In this document: piece by piece, positions 25,383 through 35,552 of the stretch | Numbering within the stretch: the first letter of the stretch is position 1 | How the letters are laid out: each line of letters opens with the position of its first letter | Origin: Methylobacterium sp. J-030 | GTDB taxonomy: Bacteria > Pseudomonadota > Alphaproteobacteria > Rhizobiales > Beijerinckiaceae | Direction of reading: 5' to 3' | NCBI RefSeq assembly: GCF_022829545.1 | Contig: NZ_JAKSYM010000402.1 | Coordinates: 186,001-250,000 of the forward strand | DNA: 64,000 bases | Position numbers and translations under genes: made by a program | Notes under the pieces: generated by a model | Databases searched by the model: none | Seen by the model: the letters and a program-made list of their open reading frames with translations, nothing else | What the model was told of the DNA's origin: nothing

Positions 25383-26606
25383 TTATTGCGCGGCCGAGGC
25401 GGCGGCGGAGCCCTTGCCGGCCTCAGACTTCGCCAGCCCGACGGACGCCGCTTCTGAGGCAGGTCCATCCGTCTTGGACTGGAAGGATGCGTGGACTACC
25501 GAGCCGCCGCGGGTGAGGTTCGTGGCCTTCACCAGCTCGTCGTCCCAGTTGATGTTCAGCGCCTTCGACTCCTTGTCGATCAGCGTCTCGACGAAGGCGT
25601 AGAGATTACGCGCGTAGAGGCTCGACGAGGTCGCGGCCAGCCGGCCCGGGACGTTGAGATGGCCGACGATCTTGACGCCGCGCTCCGTGGCGACGACCTC
25701 GCCGGCCTTGGCACCCGCGACGTTGCCGCCGCGCTCGACCGCGAGATCGACCAGGACCGAGCCCGGCTTCATCGAGGCGACCATCTCCTCGGAGACGAGC
25801 TTGGGCGCCGGGCGGCCGGGGATCAGCGCGGTGGTGATGACGATGTCCTGCTTGGCGATGTGGCCCTTGACCAGCTCCGCCTGCTTCTTCTGGTATTCGG
25901 CCGACATCTCCTTGGCGTAGCCGCCCGCGGTCTCGGCCTGCTTGAACTCGTCATCCTCCACGGCCACGAACTTCGCGCCGAGGGATTCGACCTGCTCCTT
26001 GGTGGCCGGGCGCACGTCGGTCGCCGTCACGACCGCACCGAGGCGCCGGGCCGTGGCGATGGCTTGAAGGCCCGCGACGCCGACGCCCATCACGAAGACA
26101 CGGGCGGCCGGCACGGTGCCGGCGGCGGTCATCATCATCGGCATGGCGCGGCCGTACTCGGCGGCGCCGTCCACCACCGCCCGGTAGCCCGCGAGGTTCG
26201 CCTGCGAGGACAGCACGTCCATCACCTGCGCGCGGGTGATGCGCGGCATGAGCTCCATGGAGAAGGCTGCCAAACCCGCATCCGCGATCGCCTTGAGGGC
26301 GTTTTCGTTGCCGTAGGGGTCCATGATCGCGACCACGGCCGCGTCGCGCTTGAAGTGCGGCAGCTCCTCGGCGCTCGGTCGGCGGACCTTCAGGACGAGA
26401 TCGGCGTCCCGCGCGGCATCGGCGGCATTCGCGGCGACGGTAGCTCCGGCAGCCTCATACTCGTCGTCCAGGATGCCGGCCTTCTTGCCGGCGCCGGACT
26501 GCACAACGACGTCGGCACCGAGGGCCTTGAATTTCTTGACGGTCTCGGGAACCGCAGCGACGCGCGGTTCCGCGGAGTCCGTCTCGGACAGCACAGCAAT
26601 ACGCAT
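25383..26606 (-). CDS. pntAA: NAD(P) transhydrogenase subunit alpha part 1 (NAD-binding)
   Basis: A 407-residue cytosolic domain I of transhydrogenase, homologous to alanine dehydrogenase. It begins MRIAVLSETDSAEPRVA and shows RVFVMGVGVAGLQAIATARRLGA (dinucleotide fold), QKKQAELVKGHIAKQDIVITTALIPGRPAP and VDLAVERGGN. Compared with minimal PntAA it carries a C-terminal tail of about 30 Ala/Ser-rich residues (SKTDGPASEAASVGLAKSEAG), probably disordered. It is first in the three-gene pnt operon; the 200 bases before it are AT-rich and presumably hold the promoter. Confidence 0.95.
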   Translation of the reverse strand: MRIAVLSETDSAEPRVAAVPETVKKFKALGADVVVQSGAGKKAGILDDEYEAAGATVAANAADAARDADLVLKVRRPSAEELPHFKRDAAVVAIMDPYGNENALKAIADAGLAAFSMELMPRITRAQVMDVLSSQANLAGYRAVVDGAAEYGRAMPMMMTAAGTVPAARVFVMGVGVAGLQAIATARRLGAVVTATDVRPATKEQVESLGAKFVAVEDDEFKQAETAGGYAKEMSAEYQKKQAELVKGHIAKQDIVITTALIPGRPAPKLVSEEMVASMKPGSVLVDLAVERGGNVAGAKAGEVVATERGVKIVGHLNVPGRLAATSSSLYARNLYAFVETLIDKESKALNINWDDELVKATNLTRGGSVVHASFQSKTDGPASEAASVGLAKSEAGKGSAAASAAQ

Positions 26607-26813
26607 GCGCGGATTCCCCTGATCAAGCTCTGCGTCCCGAATGCGCGAAGCTAAGCCGCTTTGCGAGGTGCAGACCTAAGAGACTGTGATAAAACGGTAT
26701 CGAATGTAACTTGTGCCCAATTCAATCGCAGGCCGTGCATAAATATTCCGCTCGCGGGCCAGGAACGGATTAACGGCGCGTCATGGTCTGTCTCGGGGAC
26801 CGACCGGATGATG

Positions 26814-27107
26814 TCAGGCGAAGAAGAGGTAGAGCAACAGCAGGATAGCGACCACGAGCGGGCCGCGCCAGCCGACCACGGGGGCCAGGGCGCCGACCGC
26901 GCCCGCCGCGCCGGACACGATCACGCCGACGATCGCCAGAAGCCACGCCTCACGGATGCCGCCGATCGCCAGCGCCAGCACCCAGCAGATCACGACGCCG
27001 GTCGCGATCTCGACGAAGCGGACGAAGCCGCGATAGGTCTGCTCGTGCGTCTTCGCGTCCATCGCCGGGCTGTAGGTGTGTCCGGCCACCGTGTCACTCT
27101 CAGCCAT
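26814..27107 (-). CDS. aa3-type cytochrome c oxidase subunit IV
   Basis: A 97-residue small membrane protein of the bacterial aa3-type oxidase subunit IV family. The diagnostic N-terminal part MDAKTHEQTYRGFVRFVEIATGVVI precedes the first helix, and two further hydrophobic segments follow. Canonical members have a single helix and about 45-60 residues, so the C-terminal pair of helices (REAWLLAIVGVIVSGAAGAVGALAP, PLVVAILLLLYLFF) makes this a longer variant. It sits upstream of pntAA on the same strand, as in many Rhizobiales. The catalytic oxidase subunits are elsewhere. Confidence 0.82.
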   Translation of the reverse strand: MAESDTVAGHTYSPAMDAKTHEQTYRGFVRFVEIATGVVICWVLALAIGGIREAWLLAIVGVIVSGAAGAVGALAPVVGWRGPLVVAILLLLYLFFA

Positions 27108-27229
27108 CGTGCGCTCATTTCCCTAAGACGCGACTTCTTGCGGTCACGGTGGGATGTAGCTCAAGCGTTTATCTGCCGCAATCGGACGCACGCAATTGAT
27201 CACCGCCGCAATCGAGGTCGTGCGCGCGC

Positions 27230-28591
27230 TCAGGCCGGCCTCGGCAGTCCCACGTCGGCCAGAGCGCGGCCTTGACGCTCGGCGAGTTCAGCCAGCGAGA
27301 AATGCTCAATTTCCGCCTCGAACAGCCGGTGATAGTTGAGTTCCGACTTCAGGTGCAGGAAGACAGCGCCGAGGCCCACCGCGGCCCGGTCCATGAAAAC
27401 GAATTCCTGCGGGACGGTGACGGGGCCGCGCTCCTTGAGGGCCTGATGCACCTCGAAGGCTTGGCGGCGGCCGTACTCGCCGGGCTTCACGCCGTCGGCA
27501 ACGGTGCGGGTACGGTCCTCCAGAAGCGGCCCGTAGATGAACCGCGCCCAGATGTTCAGGATCTCGATCTTCTCCTTGTCGAGATCCTTGAAACCCCAGA
27601 CCTCATAGGCGTGGACGACGCGCGCCGTGTCGTCCTCCAGGAGACCTCGGTAGAGATCCACGACGCCGCCGACGAAACGGGGATGGAAGATCCGCACGCA
27701 GCCATAATCGAGGAGGTTGATGCCCGCGGCCTCTCCGCCCTCGGAGAAGACCGTATAGTTGCCCAGATGCGGATCGCCGTGGATCACCGCGGCCCGGCTG
27801 AACGGGTGCCACCAGGCCTTGAACATCGCCTGGGCGATGCGGTTTCGAATGTCGACCGGCTCGTCGGCGAAACCCAGGATCTTGTCGCCGTCGAGCCAGC
27901 CGAGCGTCAGCAGGCGCTTGGTCGAGAGCTCCGGGAAAACCGCCGGCACACGCACGGCGTCAATATCCTTGAGCACCGCGCCGTAGAGGGCCGCGTGCTT
28001 GGCTTCGCGCTCGTAATCCAGCTCCTCACGCACGCGCGCGCCGATCTCCTTGGCGATCTCTCGCGTGTCGAGCCAGGAATTCATCCGGCGATGCAGCGCG
28101 AACGCGACCTCGAGCTGCTTGAGATCGGCCTCGACGGCCGATTGCATGTCCGGATACTGGAGCTTGCAGGCGAGCTGCTCGCCATCCTTGGCGGTTGCGC
28201 GATGGACCTGGCCCAGGGACGCGGCGGCGGCCGGCTTCAGATCGAAGCTGCCGAATCGGTCCTGCCATCCGGCGCCCAACTCGGACTGCATCCGGCGCCG
28301 GACGAAGGCGGCGCCCATCGGCGGGGCGTCGGCCTGGAGTTTCTGAAGTTCGGCGGCGTATTCCGGCGGCAGCAGGTCCGGCACGGTGGCCAGCAGCTGC
28401 GCCACCTTCATGATCGGCCCCTTCAAACCGCCGAGCGCCTGGGCGAGCGCGGCCGCGTTCGTGGTCCCTTCCTTCCCGAAGAGCCGAGACATGGCCATGC
28501 GGGCCGCGACGCCGCCGACGTTGGCGCCGACGCTGGCGTAGCGTCCCGCGCGGGCGGAGAAGCGATTGGCTTCGCGGTCGATCTCGGCCAT
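27230..28591 (-). CDS. ABC1/UbiB-family atypical kinase (AarF/COQ8-like)
   Basis: A 453-residue member of the ABC1/ADCK family, which supports ubiquinone biosynthesis in bacteria and mitochondria. Family features are the KxGQ-like segment GPIMKVAQLLATVPDLLPPEYAAEL (reading KVAQ, a variation), the Ala-rich nucleotide loop AAASLGQVHRA, ion-pair Lys in ACKLQYP, catalytic loop IHGDPHLGNYTVF and metal-binding LLDYGCVRIF in place of DFG. No membrane anchor is obvious, as in short COQ8-like members. It is an apparently monocistronic gene. ATPase activity with a role in quinone metabolism is inferred from the family. Confidence 0.88.
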   Translation of the reverse strand: MAEIDREANRFSARAGRYASVGANVGGVAARMAMSRLFGKEGTTNAAALAQALGGLKGPIMKVAQLLATVPDLLPPEYAAELQKLQADAPPMGAAFVRRRMQSELGAGWQDRFGSFDLKPAAAASLGQVHRATAKDGEQLACKLQYPDMQSAVEADLKQLEVAFALHRRMNSWLDTREIAKEIGARVREELDYEREAKHAALYGAVLKDIDAVRVPAVFPELSTKRLLTLGWLDGDKILGFADEPVDIRNRIAQAMFKAWWHPFSRAAVIHGDPHLGNYTVFSEGGEAAGINLLDYGCVRIFHPRFVGGVVDLYRGLLEDDTARVVHAYEVWGFKDLDKEKIEILNIWARFIYGPLLEDRTRTVADGVKPGEYGRRQAFEVHQALKERGPVTVPQEFVFMDRAAVGLGAVFLHLKSELNYHRLFEAEIEHFSLAELAERQGRALADVGLPRPA

Positions 28592-28676
28592 GTCTCGCTC
28601 GAACTGTCTGCTGCAACGGTGCAGATATGTGCCGCCGGGACCGACACCAGGGGCGTGGGGCCCTGCGCCGCGGGGC

Positions 28677-28919
28677 TCAGGCCGACCCGTTGTCCCGGAT
28701 CCAGCGGGTGAGGCCGGACGCGTCGATCGCGCCGGCGACGAGGCCTAAGATCATGGCCGTTGCCTGCGCCTGATCCGGTGCGAACGGTACACCGTACAGG
28801 ATCAGGAAGCCCAGCATGGCCATGAATCCGGCCCGCTTGTTCTCCACCCGTGAACGGATGGTCCCGCACTGTGCCGAAAGCGTATGCGGCTGCGAGTTCG
28901 GGACGTTCAGCCTCTTCAT
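28677..28919 (-). CDS. small hypothetical membrane protein
   Basis: An 80-residue product starting at the ATG at 28919. After a polar N-terminus it carries two hydrophobic segments (FMAMLGFLILYGVPFA and ATAMILGLVAGAIDASGL) and a basic end, so a two-helix membrane protein is plausible. An upstream in-frame ATG at 29039 would add 40 residues, and an internal ATG within FMAML could shorten it. No family recognised. It lies in a poorly populated stretch between the UbiB-family gene and the oligopeptidase gene. Confidence 0.45.
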   Translation of the reverse strand: MKRLNVPNSQPHTLSAQCGTIRSRVENKRAGFMAMLGFLILYGVPFAPDQAQATAMILGLVAGAIDASGLTRWIRDNGSA

Positions 28920-29039
28920 AGCGCCATCGATTGATTGGACGGCCCAGCGCCGATTCGAGCGCGCCGGAATCGCGGATACCGGGCGCTCCACCGAATACGC
29001 GAAGTTGCCGCGCGTGCGCATCAATGACGTCTGTGACAC

Positions 29040-29282
29040 TCAGCCATTCGGGCTCGATCCCCGATGGGAGATCGATCGTTTCGCCAACTCGGCAAGCGTG
29101 TTCCGATAGCGATCCATGATGTCTTCCATGATCGCCGCAACCTTCGCCGCATGACCATCGATCGGTTCCACGGGGCGTTCCCAGATCGTTCCGGACTTCA
29201 CGAACGTCGCTTTCCGCATACGACCACGACGCTTCTCGCCCCGTGCGTCACGGGCGATCCGGAAGCCACGCGCGATCATCAA
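29040..29282 (-). CDS. small hypothetical protein
   Basis: An 80-residue basic protein, or 59 residues from an internal ATG (MRKATFVKSG). The part WERPVEPIDGHAAKVAAIMEDIMDRYRNTLAELAKRS looks like a genuine amphipathic helix pair. Local base composition is less GC-biased than that of neighbouring genes. No family recognised, and coding status is tentative. Confidence 0.35.
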   Translation of the reverse strand: MMIARGFRIARDARGEKRRGRMRKATFVKSGTIWERPVEPIDGHAAKVAAIMEDIMDRYRNTLAELAKRSISHRGSSPNG

Positions 29283-29338
29283 ATCCCCTATCAGCGCGCC
29301 GTCGATTGGATCGCGTGATTACGCGTCGCCCGATCGAA

Positions 29339-29551
29339 TCATTTAATGAGGGGTTCGATTTCCCGAACGACTGCTTGTACGGCGGGGATGCCCAGCCTGC
29401 TCAGCAACGCGTATCGCGGGATCTTCTGGTGCCTCGTCACGATCTCCCTTGCAGGCGCGACCGCAGGACGATCGAAAAGAGCAGCGTGGCTCGCATTCTC
29501 GGCATCTTCCTGATCCCAACCGAATGCGCGCGCACGCGCAATTTTTTCCAA
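29339..29551 (-). CDS. small hypothetical protein
   Basis: A 70-residue open frame (EKIARARAFGWDQEDAENASHAALFDRP and REIVTRHQKIPRYALLSRLGIPAVQAVVREIEPLIK). It has plausible helical character, and similar small proteins in this genus occur near accessory DNA. It follows the other small frames on the same strand. No family recognised; low confidence. Confidence 0.3.
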   Translation of the reverse strand: MEKIARARAFGWDQEDAENASHAALFDRPAVAPAREIVTRHQKIPRYALLSRLGIPAVQAVVREIEPLIK

Positions 29552-29584
29552 CGAAGCGCTGCGTTACGTCGCGACCGATCCGCC

Positions 29585-31450
29585 TTACCCCTCCATCCCC
29601 TCCAGCTCCACGATCATCCCCTCGATCATCCCGAGGCCGATCTGCCAGAAGGCCGGATCCTTCGCGTCGAGGCCGAAGGGCGCGAGCAGCTCGCCGTAGG
29701 GTTTGGAGCCGCCGGCCGCGAGCAGCGCGAAGTACCGGTCCACGAAGCCCTCCTCGGCCCGGGCGTAGACCCCGTAGAGCGAGTTCACGAGACAATCGCC
29801 GAACGCGTAGGCGTAGACGTAGAACGGCGAGTGGATGAAGTGCGGAATGTAGGCCCAGAAGGGCTCGTAGCCTGCATCCAGCGTGATCGCCGGCCCCAAT
29901 GATTCCGCCTGCACCGACAGCCACAGGGCATTGATCTGGTCGGTCGTCAGCTCGCCCTTGGCGCGGGCGAGGTGCACCTTCCGCTCGAACGAGTAGAAGG
30001 CGATCTGCCGGACCACCGTGTTGATCATGTCCTCGACCTTGGCGGCGAGCATGGCCCGGCGCTGGGTCGTGTCGGTGGTGGCGGCGAGCAGCTTGCGGAA
30101 GGTCAGCATCTCGCCGAACACGCTCGCGGTCTCGGCCAGCGTCAGCGGAGTCGGCGCCATCAAAGCGCCGTTCGGGCCGGCAAGCACCTGATGGACGCCG
30201 TGGCCGAGTTCGTGGGCGAGCGTCATCACGTCCCGCGGCTTGCCCTGGTAGTTCACCAGCACGTAGGGGTGGACCGAGGGTACGGTCGGGTGCGCGAAGG
30301 CGCCGGGGGCCTTGCCGGGACGGGTCGGCGCGTCGATCCAGCGGTCATCGAAGAAGCGCTTCGCGATGCTGGCCATCTTCGGCGAGAAGGCGTCGTAGGC
30401 CGACAGAACCGTGTCGCGCGCTTCGATCCAGGGGATCGTGCGCTGCTCAACCTTCGGCAGTGGTGCGTTGCGGTCCCAATAGGGCAGCGTCTCCCGCCCG
30501 AACCATCGGGCTTTCAATTTGTAATAGCGGTGCGACAACCGCGGATAGGCCGTCCGCACGGCATCGACCAGCGCCTCGACGACCTCCGGCTCGACGCGGT
30601 TGGCGAGGTGGCGAGCGTCCGCCACATCCTTGAAGCCGCGCCAGCGGTCGGAGATTTCCTTGTCCTTGGCGAGCGTGTTGGTGATCAGCGTGAACACCCG
30701 AAGATGCCCGCGCAAAACCGTGCTGAGCGCGCCCGCAGCCTCCTTGCGGACCGCACCGTCGGCGTCCTGGAGCTTGTTGAGGGTCGACTCCAGCGGCATC
30801 TCCTCGCCCTGCACGGTGAAGCGCAGCGACGCGATGGTCTCGTTGAACAGCCGGTCCCAGGCCGCGTTCGCGGTTACGGATTTCTCAAGGAAGAGTTTCT
30901 CGGTCCGGTCGTCGAGTTGGTGCGGCTTCTCGCGGCGCAGGTCCTCGATCCACGGCGCGTAAGGGGCGAGCGGCCCAGCCGACATCGCGGCATCCAACAC
31001 CGGATCCTCGACCCGGTTCAGTTCGAGGGCGAAGAACAGCAGGTCGGTCGATGCATTGGTGAGGCGCTCGCGGGTATCGCCGTAGAACTTGGCCCGGGCC
31101 TCGTCGGTCGTGTCGCCGGAATAGACCAAGCCGGCGAAGGACATCAGCTTGCCGAGCAGATCCTCGATCGCCTCGTAGGCCCGCACCGCCTCGGCGAGCC
31201 TCGCGGAGGCATCCGGGCCGGCGGCCATCTCGGCGATGCGCCCGGCATAGGTCTCGGAGAAGCGGCGGCACTCCTCCTCGGCCCGGGTCATGTCGGCGGC
31301 GTAGTTGGGGTCGTCGAGACCCGCATAGAGGTCGGTCAGGTCCCATTCCGGGAGAACACCGAGGTCGGCAGCCTTCGCGGCGGCGCGCGCGGCGCTCACG
31401 CCCTCGGGCAGGCGGACGGTCACCGGCAACGCGGTGTGGCTCGGCATCAT
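29585..31450 (-). CDS. M3-family oligoendopeptidase (PepF/M3 type)
   Basis: A 621-residue cytosolic zinc metallopeptidase that degrades oligopeptides. The zinc site is DVMTLAHELGHGVHQVLAG (HExxH), with the downstream ligand Glu in LTLAETASVFGEML. The N-terminal helical lid contains WDLTDLYAGLDDPNYAADM and the C-terminal half YIPHFIHSPFYVYAYAFGDCLV, both typical of the PepF/M3 subfamily. Length is normal at about 600 residues. The gene is divergent from the NtrC-like regulator, with a 248-base gap, and appears monocistronic. Confidence 0.93.
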   Translation of the reverse strand: MMPSHTALPVTVRLPEGVSAARAAAKAADLGVLPEWDLTDLYAGLDDPNYAADMTRAEEECRRFSETYAGRIAEMAAGPDASARLAEAVRAYEAIEDLLGKLMSFAGLVYSGDTTDEARAKFYGDTRERLTNASTDLLFFALELNRVEDPVLDAAMSAGPLAPYAPWIEDLRREKPHQLDDRTEKLFLEKSVTANAAWDRLFNETIASLRFTVQGEEMPLESTLNKLQDADGAVRKEAAGALSTVLRGHLRVFTLITNTLAKDKEISDRWRGFKDVADARHLANRVEPEVVEALVDAVRTAYPRLSHRYYKLKARWFGRETLPYWDRNAPLPKVEQRTIPWIEARDTVLSAYDAFSPKMASIAKRFFDDRWIDAPTRPGKAPGAFAHPTVPSVHPYVLVNYQGKPRDVMTLAHELGHGVHQVLAGPNGALMAPTPLTLAETASVFGEMLTFRKLLAATTDTTQRRAMLAAKVEDMINTVVRQIAFYSFERKVHLARAKGELTTDQINALWLSVQAESLGPAITLDAGYEPFWAYIPHFIHSPFYVYAYAFGDCLVNSLYGVYARAEEGFVDRYFALLAAGGSKPYGELLAPFGLDAKDPAFWQIGLGMIEGMIVELEGMEG

Positions 31451-31698
31451 GTCGTGCGTTCCTTCAACGGGGTGGCGCTTCCGTACCCTGATATCGAATG
31501 GGCCGCCACGCGTTCAACGCGACGGGTTGGCGAGGTCGGCGGCTGGAAACCAACCGGACCGTGCAAACGTCGTTAAGCGCCACTTTACGTCTCTGGTTCA
31601 CTCTCCGGCTCGAAACGAAACAGCTGCCGAATCGGAACCGGCGACCGGGATCGCTCCCGCGCCACCGGCCTGATCCGCGCGCCGGTCAGGGAGCCGCC

Positions 31699-33183
<1,485 letters not shown>

Positions 33184-33193
33184 CCACGCGCCG

Positions 33194-33209
33194 CGTGCGC
33201 TAGCGCACG
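33194..33209 (+). terminator. short hairpin after the NtrC-like gene
   Basis: CGTGCGC-TA-GCGCACG is a perfect 7-bp inverted repeat starting 11 bases after the regulator stop codon. There is no U-run; it may be a weak terminator separating the regulator from the L,D-transpeptidase gene 230 bases downstream. Confidence 0.45.
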
Positions 33210-33427
33210 GAGCGAAACCGCCACCTTCGGTCGCGAACGAATTCGGAAACTGCGGCGCGGTACCGGTTCATCACGCATCGGGCAGAGGCCTGTTCAGCAT
33301 TGATAAACAACCAGCTGCAGCTTTTCGTAATCTCTACTTGGATCGACTGCGGTTGCTGAATGCCACGCTTGCGCGGATAATCACAATCTGCGCGTGCGGT
33401 CCTGTCGCCGCTCCCCGGGAGATCACG

Positions 33428-35401
33428 ATGCGCGTCCCGCGCTCAAGCCTCATGGCGCTCGCCGCCTTCCTGACCGGAACGGTGGCCGCGGCCGCGCTCG
33501 GGTCCGAGACGGCAACGCTCGATCAGCCGGCCGCCGCGCCGGTTGCGGTCTCGCCCGCGCCGACCCCACCACCGGCTCCGGATACCTTCCCGGACTACAA
33601 GCCCGAGGTCCCGGCCGCCGAGCCGGCGCCGGCGGCCTCCGCCCCCGTCGCCCCGACCGATCCGCTCGGAGCGGCAGTGCTCGCCCGCCTTGCCGATCCG
33701 GCGCCGCTCCTGCTGCGGCTGAGCACCAAGGACCGCGACGCGATCCGCGCGTTCTACGAGGCGCGTGCCGACAAGCCCCTCTGGATTGCCGACGGCGCCT
33801 GGACCGAAGCCGCCAAGGCCGTCTCGGCCCGGCTGGTGGCGGCGGCGGAGGACGGCCTCGACGCCCATGCCTACAGCATCCCGAACCTACCCGAGAAGCC
33901 GGACGAGAAAGCGATTGCGGACGCCGATCTGCGCCTGTCCGCGGCGGCCGTGCTCTACGCCCGTGATGCCCGTGGCGGCCGGGTCAACCTCGCGTCGATC
34001 TCGCGGCTCATCACCCCGCATCTCGATCTGCCCGCGGGCAACGCCGTGCTGACCAAGCTCAGCGACGCCGGCGCGAAAGCCGGCGAGGCGCTTCAGTCCT
34101 ACAATCCGGCCTCGCCGGGCTACCTCGCCCTCAGGGCTCGGCTCGCCGCCCTGCGCGGCCCTGCGCCAACTGCCGCCAAGCCGCTGCGGCTGCCGTCCGG
34201 CCCGGCCCTGCGGGTCGGCATGCGCGACGCCCGCGTGCCGCTGCTGCGCGCGCATTTCGATCTGGAGACGCGCCCGGCCGGGACGTTCGATCAGGGTCCG
34301 GGCGAGCCCGAGATCTACGACTCCGCGGTCGCCGAGGCCGTGACGAAGTTTCAGCGTGGCCGCGGGCTCCCGGCAACCGGCATCCTGAACGTCCAGACCG
34401 TGCTGGCGCTCGCCGATGCCGGCCGCGCCGGACGCCCAACCGGCAGCGAAGCAGAACTGATCGTCAACATGGAGCGGTGGCGCTGGCTGCCGGGGGATCT
34501 CGGATCCGACTACATCTTGGTCAACGTGCCCGAATATCGCCTGCGCGCCTATCGCGGCGGCGTTCTGCGCGACGAGGCTCGGGTGATCGTCGGCAAGCCG
34601 GACTCGCGCACGCCGCTGTTTTCCGGGCTGATGGAATACGCGGTCGTCAACCCGTCCTGGTACGTGCCGCCCTCGATCCTGAAGACGATGGCGCCGAAGC
34701 TCGCGGGCTATGGCGGCAAGACCTGGGGCGGCTACGAGGTCGTCCGCCGCGGCGGACACATCTCGCTACGCCAGCCGCCGGGTGAACGCAACGCGCTCGG
34801 ATTCATCAAGTTCATGTTCCCGAACGAGCACGCGGTCTACCTGCACGACACGCCGAACCGTTCGCTGTTCTCCGCAGCAAAACGCGACTTCAGCCACGGC
34901 TGCGTGCGCGTCGACGATCCGTTCCGCCTCGCCGACGTGGTGCTGCCGGATTGGTCAGCCGACCGGCTCAAAAAGCTGATCGGCAAGGGCGAGCGCACGA
35001 TCCGGCTGCCCGAGAAGCTGCCGGTCCACCTCGCCTACTTCACGGCTTACGTGGACGATGGCGGCACCTACCGGACCCTGCCCGACCTCTACGGCTACGA
35101 CGCCCCGATGCGCGCCGCCCTGGGTCTGCCTGGCGGAGGCGGCCCGGCGATCGCGCGGCTGCCGGACGAGGCGCCCCGGCGCAAGGCCGATGCGGCTGCG
35201 ACGCCGAAGGCTCACAGCGCCCAGCGCCATCCGACCCATCGCCATGTGGCGGATGAATGGCCGACCGGACGCTACGAGGACGTGGAACCGCCGCGGCGCC
35301 ACCTGCGCCGGGCCGCGCGGTCTGACGATGCGCCGGAATACGGCGAGCCCGGTCTGTGGACCCCGGCGCCACAGCAGGCCACGCCGCGGAGCTACTGGTA
35401 G
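33428..35401 (+). CDS. L,D-transpeptidase with peptidoglycan-binding domain (YcbB/LdtD-like)
   Basis: A 657-residue exported enzyme that forms 3-3 peptidoglycan cross-links or anchors proteins to peptidoglycan. It starts with a signal sequence (MRVPRSSLMALAAFLTGTVAAAALG), then a Pro/Ala-rich linker, an N-terminal scaffold, a PG_binding_1 domain (AVAEAVTKFQRGRGLPATGILNVQTVLAL), the NMERWRWLPGDLG motif characteristic of the YcbB group, and a YkuD domain with catalytic Cys492 in SHGCVRVDDP. The tail after about residue 580 is His/Arg-rich and low complexity. It is followed by a MepK-like gene, the same pairing as ycbB-ycbK in E. coli. Confidence 0.93.
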   Translation: MRVPRSSLMALAAFLTGTVAAAALGSETATLDQPAAAPVAVSPAPTPPPAPDTFPDYKPEVPAAEPAPAASAPVAPTDPLGAAVLARLADPAPLLLRLSTKDRDAIRAFYEARADKPLWIADGAWTEAAKAVSARLVAAAEDGLDAHAYSIPNLPEKPDEKAIADADLRLSAAAVLYARDARGGRVNLASISRLITPHLDLPAGNAVLTKLSDAGAKAGEALQSYNPASPGYLALRARLAALRGPAPTAAKPLRLPSGPALRVGMRDARVPLLRAHFDLETRPAGTFDQGPGEPEIYDSAVAEAVTKFQRGRGLPATGILNVQTVLALADAGRAGRPTGSEAELIVNMERWRWLPGDLGSDYILVNVPEYRLRAYRGGVLRDEARVIVGKPDSRTPLFSGLMEYAVVNPSWYVPPSILKTMAPKLAGYGGKTWGGYEVVRRGGHISLRQPPGERNALGFIKFMFPNEHAVYLHDTPNRSLFSAAKRDFSHGCVRVDDPFRLADVVLPDWSADRLKKLIGKGERTIRLPEKLPVHLAYFTAYVDDGGTYRTLPDLYGYDAPMRAALGLPGGGGPAIARLPDEAPRRKADAAATPKAHSAQRHPTHRHVADEWPTGRYEDVEPPRRHLRRAARSDDAPEYGEPGLWTPAPQQATPRSYW

Positions 35402-35552
35402 GCGCCGCGCAGTCGACGGCCGAACTCGCAACTCTTACGTGCGCGGCCGCACATCAGGGCACGATTTCGCCACGGTCCAGCCTTAGCGGTTTCCACCGAC
35501 AGCGCGGCGCGCTCCGCGCCCTCGCAGCGGACGGGAGAGGATCAGGACCATC

